From assembly GCA_964588695.1 (NCBI GenBank), contig CAZPQK010000007.1:107296-171295 (forward strand): a stretch of DNA of 64,000 nt. Reading direction: 5' to 3'. A program made the position numbers and the translations under genes. The notes below the pieces were generated by a model. The model was not told the DNA's origin and made no database searches. It worked only from the letters and a program-made list of their open reading frames with translations. This stretch comes from CAZPQK01 sp964588695. Its GTDB lineage: Bacteria > Krumholzibacteriota > Krumholzibacteriia > WVZY01 > JAKEHA01. Positions 59,536 through 64,000 of the stretch are shown here, in pieces (positions within the stretch are counted from its first letter, which is position 1; each line of letters opens with the position of its first letter).

Positions 59536-60246
59536 TTGAACCGATTGCATCACATAAGGTCGCGCATCCCGATCGCGCCGCTAATCATTTCGCTGGCGGT
59601 GATGGTTCTCTCCGCCCGCCCTAGCATGGCCGCCGATGGCATCGCGAGGACTGACACACTCACCGACGCGGTGTCGCGCGAGTTTACGGTGTTTAATAAC
59701 CAGCACTACACAGTCGCATTCACCGACGCAGTGTCGCGCGAGTTTACCGTGTTTAATAACCAGCATTACACGGTCGCTACCACCGACGCGGTGTCGCGTG
59801 AGTTTACCGTGTTTAACAATCAGCACTACACAGTCGCGTTTACCGACGGGATATCGCGTGAGTTTACCGTGTTTAACAACGGCAGCTTTACGGTTGCGAT
59901 TACCGACGCGGTGTCGCGGGAGTTTACCGTGTACAACGATATTGTGACCGCCGCCGTTGCGCCGCCGGTTCCGTTGGAGTTGTTCCAGAATCATCCCAAC
60001 CCGTTCAACCCCACCACCACGATTCGGTTTGGGTTACCGAAGGCCGCTCATGCAACGCTGGAGATTTATGACGTTGGCGGGCGCCTGGTGCGCACTCTGG
60101 TGGACAGCGCACTTCCTGCAAAGTTACACGCGATCGAATGGAACGGCCGCAACAATCACGGCACCGAAGTCGCCAGCGGTATCTATCTTTACAAGCTTCG
60201 GGTGGAAAATAAGACGTTCGTGAAGAAGATGATGCTGCTTAAGTAG
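59536..60246 (+). CDS. Tandem-repeat protein with T9SS-type sorting domain
   Basis: 236-aa exported protein with a signal peptide (about 12-33, SMAA), then four complete and one partial copy of a 20-residue unit (DAVSREFTVFNNQHYTVAFT) at about 44-136, and a FlgD-like T9SS type A sorting domain at about 145-236 (NHPNPFNPTTTIRFGLP ... KKMMLLK). The repeat is beta-type and near-identical at DNA level. The protein looks like a small displayed repeat array, perhaps an adhesin or cell-surface fibre subunit. TTG start 9 bases after the preceding stop; the ribosome site is weak. Confidence 0.75.
   Translation: MNRLHHIRSRIPIAPLIISLAVMVLSARPSMAADGIARTDTLTDAVSREFTVFNNQHYTVAFTDAVSREFTVFNNQHYTVATTDAVSREFTVFNNQHYTVAFTDGISREFTVFNNGSFTVAITDAVSREFTVYNDIVTAAVAPPVPLELFQNHPNPFNPTTTIRFGLPKAAHATLEIYDVGGRLVRTLVDSALPAKLHAIEWNGRNNHGTEVASGIYLYKLRVENKTFVKKMMLLK
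59665..59943 (+). repeat. Coding tandem repeat, exact 60-bp period
   Basis: Units start at 59665, 59725, 59785, 59845 and 59905 (the last partial). Unit-to-unit differences are mostly synonymous third positions, apart from DGISRE and NNGSFTVAIT in unit 4. No spacers separate the units and they are fully coding, so they reflect recent intragenic duplication. Confidence 0.95.
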
Positions 60247-60254
60247 CGTGGCGC

Positions 60255-61184
60255 CTACCGGCGCCGAAGGCCCAACAGTTTGCGCAAGCGATAGCGCAGC
60301 AACTTTCCGCGGTAGTTCTGGCGATGGGCGCCCAACATGTAGAACCACTTACTGTCGCGGAGATCTCCCGGAAGCACGGTAAACTCTAACCCCTCGGTCC
60401 ACGCGGCGTAGTCAAAGCTTAGCTGGTCGCGCCGACTCCCTTTCGCCAACTCCTCCCACCACCGATTCATCGTGCGAACCACATCAGGCGCGTGATGTCG
60501 CCTAACCAACGCTGCCGAAAAGGCGAGCCCGTTCTTCTTTGGGTAACGAGCGGCGCGGTAGCGCTCCATTTGCGCAAGCATCGTATCGGGGCAATCCTTA
60601 TACGCATCGTTGTCGTTGTGCAGTTTCATGATGGCGGCAAACTCGTCGTACACACAATCCCGCGGGTCCAATTCGGTCTGGTTGTGGTCGAAGACGCCAA
60701 TGTTGTTGGCCGATAACGCGAGTGCTAACAATTCTTCGACATCACCCACCAGCAGATAGTTGGCGTCCATCCATATACTGATGTCATAGTCGGGAAGAAA
60801 CTCGTGCGCGAGAATTTTGTAGCGGCGAGCGTCGCGGGTTGCGTCGCCGGTCTCGGCCGGGACCCGGACGGTCCGCCACGGCCGAGCACTCACATCGCCG
60901 TCGGTAAAGCAAACAAAGTCGACGCCGGGCAGGCGACGCTGGGGGATCAGACCTTCGTAGCCGCCGAAAATTGCCGTGTATACGACAACGCGAGGTTGAT
61001 TGGTAGCGCGGGAATCACCCGACAAGCGCGAGCCTTTCGACGGGGGTGAAATGGCGGGCAGGGCGCCCAAATCAGCACCCAGAATACCCGTCGCACGGCA
61101 GGAAAAAAACTCAATTTTGCGTGGCAGTCCGGTTCGCGCTTCGGCGAACTGTGTGGTGAGGGCGGCACGGACCGCTCGATCCAT
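60255..61184 (-). CDS. DUF616 glycosyltransferase-like protein
   Basis: 309-aa protein. From about residue 67 it shows the DUF616 pattern: RVVVYTAIFGGYEGL, VDFVCFTDGD, ARRYKILAHEFLPDYDISIWMDANYLL with the DxN/DAN metal-site-like motif, a KLHNDND block, and a late RRDQLSFDYAAW. DUF616 proteins are GT-A-like glycosyltransferases that add sugars to surface polysaccharides or proteins. The first 65 residues are Ala/Arg-rich and not conserved-looking, so the true start may be an internal site; no clear ribosome site distinguishes them. It is convergent with the repeat-protein gene. Confidence 0.75.
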   Translation of the reverse strand: MDRAVRAALTTQFAEARTGLPRKIEFFSCRATGILGADLGALPAISPPSKGSRLSGDSRATNQPRVVVYTAIFGGYEGLIPQRRLPGVDFVCFTDGDVSARPWRTVRVPAETGDATRDARRYKILAHEFLPDYDISIWMDANYLLVGDVEELLALALSANNIGVFDHNQTELDPRDCVYDEFAAIMKLHNDNDAYKDCPDTMLAQMERYRAARYPKKNGLAFSAALVRRHHAPDVVRTMNRWWEELAKGSRRDQLSFDYAAWTEGLEFTVLPGDLRDSKWFYMLGAHRQNYRGKLLRYRLRKLLGLRRR

Positions 61185-61216
61185 TGAGACGGAATATGAC
61201 CGACAAGGAGACTATC

Positions 61217-61777
61217 ATGTCCACGCAAACCAACCAGATAAACGGCGTAAATGTCGACCAGTTGATCGAAACCATCGGCGCTATTCAGGGGAATCCCGAA
61301 CTCGGGCGCTTTCAGTTCCGCGCCACCACCGAGTGGCAGAATGGCGGCCACTCTGTTTCCAAGATCCAGGGATTCTACGGCGCGGGCCAGGAAGATACCA
61401 CGCGTCCCGAACCGTTTGTGGTCCACGGCGACGAACCCGGCGTGCTGTTGGGTGCCGATGCAGGACCCAACGCAGTCGAAGCCGTCCTTCACGCGCTTAC
61501 ATCATGCCTGTCTGTGGGGCTGGCGTACAACGCGGCCGCACAGGGCATAACCATTAACAAGCTTGAGTTCGACATCCAAGGCGACCTGGATTTGCGCGGG
61601 TTCCTGGGACTGTCGCAGAATGTTCGCCCCGGGTATGAAGGAATTCATATCGAGTGTCGAATGGACTGCGACGCCTCCGCAGAAAAAATAGAAGAACTGT
61701 GGGCACACGTAAAAAACACGTCGCCGCTACTCGACATTATTACCCGACCGGTACCGGTGACGATTGAGAGCAAGTAG
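61217..61777 (+). CDS. OsmC-family protein
   Basis: 186-aa cytoplasmic protein of the OsmC/Ohr superfamily. The conserved helix HALTSCLSVGLAYNAAAQG carries the first reactive Cys, and the second lies in IHIECRMDCDAS. Family members reduce organic hydroperoxides through this Cys pair. The N-terminal region (about 1-70) is longer than in Ohr and typical of the redox-regulated OsmC branch. ATG at 61217 has a GGAG box; upstream in-frame ATGs lack one. It is alone, followed by a clear hairpin. Confidence 0.88.
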   Translation: MSTQTNQINGVNVDQLIETIGAIQGNPELGRFQFRATTEWQNGGHSVSKIQGFYGAGQEDTTRPEPFVVHGDEPGVLLGADAGPNAVEAVLHALTSCLSVGLAYNAAAQGITINKLEFDIQGDLDLRGFLGLSQNVRPGYEGIHIECRMDCDASAEKIEELWAHVKNTSPLLDIITRPVPVTIESK

Positions 61778-61807
61778 CAGCTCAATCACATTCGGCCAGC
61801 GCAAACA

Positions 61808-61836
61808 AACCGAGAGAGCCCGGCGCCCTCTCGGTT
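61808..61836 (+). terminator. Terminator of the OsmC gene
   Basis: A 9-bp stem (aaccgagag, 61808-61816, with ctctcggtt, 61828-61836) starts about 30 bases after the stop. The T-run is short. Confidence 0.72.
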
Positions 61837-61897
61837 CGCGCGCGCCGAGACGTGTGCTATGATCGAAACTCCTGTTCACTTGCACGGAGCTAACCAG

Positions 61898-62443
61898 ATG
61901 TCGGACATCGACCGCGACCAGTCTCAACCTTCCCACGAAGCCCTGATGGCTCAGTTGTACGACGAGCTGCGAAAGCTGGCCCGCAGCCGTATGGCCAAAG
62001 TACCACCGGGGAACACGCTGCAACCAACCGCGCTGGTACACGAGGTCTATCTGCGCCTCAGCAAAGGTAGCGAAACGCAATGGAACAGTGACGCACATTT
62101 CTTTGGCGCAGCGGCCCTTGCGATGCGACAAATTCTCATCGAACAGGCTAGGCGAAAATCACGGATTCGTCACGGCGGTGAGCTAAAGCGCGCCGACATT
62201 GACGACGTGGACTTGCCAATCGAAGTTCCGGTCGACGACTTACTGTCATTGGACCGCGCGCTGGAAAAACTAAAGGCTGACGACGAACGCAAGGCGGAGA
62301 TCGTTATGCTACGTTACTTCGCCGGGCTGGAGCGCGAAGAAGTGGCCGAACTGCTAGACGTATCGGTGCGAACAGTCGACCGCGACTGGCGGTACGCGGT
62401 CGCGTGGTTGCGCAAAGAAATGGGAGCCGGCGACGCATCATGA
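61898..62443 (+). CDS. ECF sigma factor of the kinase-linked type
   Basis: 181-aa ECF sigma factor, third of its kind in the window. Region 2: LYDELRKLARSRMAKVPPG, NTLQPTALVHEVYLRL. Region 4: IVMLRYFAGLEREEVAELLD, SVRTVDRDWRYAVAWL. ATG at 61898 is preceded by GGAG at 8 bases; the ATG at 61859 adds a non-conserved 13 residues. It overlaps the downstream kinase by 4 bases (ATGA), so the pair is translationally coupled. Confidence 0.93.
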   Translation: MSDIDRDQSQPSHEALMAQLYDELRKLARSRMAKVPPGNTLQPTALVHEVYLRLSKGSETQWNSDAHFFGAAALAMRQILIEQARRKSRIRHGGELKRADIDDVDLPIEVPVDDLLSLDRALEKLKADDERKAEIVMLRYFAGLEREEVAELLDVSVRTVDRDWRYAVAWLRKEMGAGDAS

Positions 62444-64000
62444 GTCAGGACCGCAATAAGCGCGCCGAAGATCTCTTCCAGAGTGCTGCAGATCTGGAGC
62501 CGGCGCGGCGAGCACAGTTTTTAGATGAGGCTTGCGGCGACGACATGGAGTTGCGCGCCGATGTTGAGTCGCTCTTGGAGTTTCTTCCCGATGAGGACGG
62601 CGATTCCCTGCTCGACCGACCGGTCGCACGCATGGGTTTGCCCGACCGGAGAGTTACCGACCCCGAGCGCATCGGACCGTTTCGGGTACTGCGCCGACTG
62701 GGTGAGGGCGCCTATGGCGTCGTTTACGAAGTAGAACAAACCGAACCAATTCGACGCCGGGTTGCCTTGAAGCTGCTAAAGCCTGGAATGGACACCGAAG
62801 AGGTACTGGATCGCTTCGAAAACGAACGCCAGACGCTTGCGATTGTGGATCACCCTAACATCGCCAGAGTGATCGATGCTGGCGCAAGCGAGCAGGGACG
62901 ACCCTTCTTTGTGATGGAGTTGGTTGCCGGCGATTCAATTACCGAATATTGCGACCGTGTAGGACTTGGATTGCGCGAGCGACTCGAGCTATTTATCACC
63001 GTCTGTCGTGCAGTGCAGCACGCACACCAGCGCGGGATTCTGCATCGCGACATCAAGCCTTCCAACGTCTTAGTCACGCTGGTCGACGGTCGGCCCGTCC
63101 CTAAGGTGATCGACTTTGGAATCGCAAAGGTTATGGCAGGTCCTTCATCGGGGCCGCAACCCATGTCGTCCGGTCCCGGACTGGGAACCCCCATTTATAT
63201 GAGTCCGGAACAAGCCAGCACTTCGCGGCTCGATGTCGACACCGCAACCGACGTGTACAGTTTGGGAGTGCTTTGTTATCAACTTCTTACCGGTGGGTTT
63301 CCCTACCCTCAGGAGCAATTGCGTGACGTCCCCCCGGATCAATACGAGGTAACATTGCGTCGGCTAACACCGGCCGTCCCGTCCGATCAGTTGCGCTCCT
63401 TCCCAACAAAAGATGCCAGTGAGGTTGCTCGCAAGCGCGGCACCAGTGCAGCTAAGCTGGCGGCTGCACTCAACGGCGACGTGGACGCAATCATCATGAA
63501 GGCGATTGCGAAAGATCGGCTACGACGCTACCCCACGGTACACGACCTCGTTTCCGAACTGGAACGATACTTTCGCCACGAACCGGTTCTCGCCGCTCCG
63601 GGGTCGACCATGTATCGCCTGAGCAAGTTTGTAAAACGCCATGCCGTTGCGTTGGGTATTGCAACCACGATTGCTGCGGCGGTTGCCATCGGCGGTGCGG
63701 CGATGACATGGTCGCTAGTTGAGTCAAATCGCCAGCGCGCTGCCGCCGAAGTTGCACAAAGCGAATCCGACGCGGTGCTGACGTTTATCACCGACATGCT
63801 TGCATCGGTGGCACCGGCCGCCGAAGGGCGCGACGTGACTGTCAAATCCGCGTTGGATGCAGCCAGTCGCGAAATCGAGTTTCAGTTTAACGACCAACCA
63901 TTGGTGGAGGCACGGTTGCGGCTGGTCATCGGCCGTGCGTACCGCGAGTTGGGCGAATTGGACACGGCACGCGAACACATAGACCGCAGCGAACGGCTCT
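62440..64000 (+). CDS. Ser/Thr protein kinase, truncated by window end
   Basis: An open frame from ATG 62440 to the last base (520 codons). It has the leader seen in the other ECF-linked kinases (ARRAQFLDEACGDDMELRAD), then a kinase domain at about 75-380 with GEGAYGVVY, VALKLLK, HRDIKPSN, DFGIAK and YMSPEQA. A membrane helix lies at about 398-420 and the first part of a TPR-type region begins after it (VEARLRLVIGRAYRELGELDTA). Catalytic residues are intact. The start overlaps the ECF stop by 4 bases. By analogy with its two relatives some 300-400 more residues of TPR are expected beyond the window. Confidence 0.93.
   Translation, partial: MSQDRNKRAEDLFQSAADLEPARRAQFLDEACGDDMELRADVESLLEFLPDEDGDSLLDRPVARMGLPDRRVTDPERIGPFRVLRRLGEGAYGVVYEVEQTEPIRRRVALKLLKPGMDTEEVLDRFENERQTLAIVDHPNIARVIDAGASEQGRPFFVMELVAGDSITEYCDRVGLGLRERLELFITVCRAVQHAHQRGILHRDIKPSNVLVTLVDGRPVPKVIDFGIAKVMAGPSSGPQPMSSGPGLGTPIYMSPEQASTSRLDVDTATDVYSLGVLCYQLLTGGFPYPQEQLRDVPPDQYEVTLRRLTPAVPSDQLRSFPTKDASEVARKRGTSAAKLAAALNGDVDAIIMKAIAKDRLRRYPTVHDLVSELERYFRHEPVLAAPGSTMYRLSKFVKRHAVALGIATTIAAAVAIGGAAMTWSLVESNRQRAAAEVAQSESDAVLTFITDMLASVAPAAEGRDVTVKSALDAASREIEFQFNDQPLVEARLRLVIGRAYRELGELDTAREHIDRSERL

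Noticed and set aside
59665..59943. CRISPR-like direct repeats
   Set aside because: The 60-bp units are contiguous, coding and have no spacers.

Overview
The window reads as one chromosomal stretch of a Gram-negative, moderately GC-rich bacterium. Support for a double-membrane cell: predicted outer-membrane beta-barrels, many lipoproteins, and five exported proteins ending in a FlgD-like / T9SS type A sorting domain (NPFNPT ... YDxxGRxV ... ASGVYxYxL ... MxLLK). Three ECF sigma-Ser/Thr kinase-TPR modules, and a fourth large kinase, lie within 64 kb. This combination suggests an uncultured FCB-superphylum-like lineage (Eisenbacteria, Krumholzibacteria, Latescibacteria and KSB1 are the kind of group I mean). 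The assignment is inference; there is no rRNA or tRNA in the window to fix it.

1-21.4 kb is a beta-1,3-glucan (laminarin-type) utilisation locus. It holds a GH17 glucanase, secreted carbohydrate-binding-like proteins, two GH16 enzymes, a GH1 beta-glucosidase, a glycosidase fused to a probable outer-membrane barrel, and a very large phosphorylase resembling GH149 beta-1,3-oligoglucan phosphorylases. Uptake is by a complete Opp/Dpp-type ABC importer whose two ATPases lie in separate, convergent operons. There is no SusC/SusD pair. The implied route is surface cleavage, capture by lipoproteins, ABC import, then phosphorolysis and hydrolysis in the cytoplasm.

21.5-24.9 kb is an operon with an ECF sigma factor, a membrane-anchored probable anti-sigma and two exported HEAT-repeat proteins, with overlapping ends throughout. 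MgtE follows. 26.4-29.6 kb is the first ECF/kinase pair. 29.7-35.8 kb carries two divergent paralogous subtilase-like lipoproteins: one keeps the S8 catalytic residues and the other has lost His, Asn and Ser. 36.1-40.4 kb carries a beta-helix protein behind a long structured leader, an atypical response regulator, small membrane proteins and a Cys4 PAS-LuxR regulator.

40.5-45.3 kb is a compact operon for trans-envelope electron transfer: a monohaem protein, a NapC-like tetrahaem quinol dehydrogenase, a small membrane protein, an 11-haem periplasmic cytochrome, an MtrB-like barrel and a hexahaem lipoprotein. It looks like a divergent porin-cytochrome conduit.

45.5-64 kb mixes exported proteins (Ycf48-like propeller, choice-of-anchor protein, Tat-exported intradiol dioxygenase, glycine-rich protein, a protein with 60-bp tandem repeats), two more ECF/kinase modules (the last cut by the window end), a lone kinase, a decayed HNH-family gene, a DUF616 glycosyltransferase and an OsmC protein. 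I recognised no tRNA, rRNA, CRISPR array, IS element or prophage.
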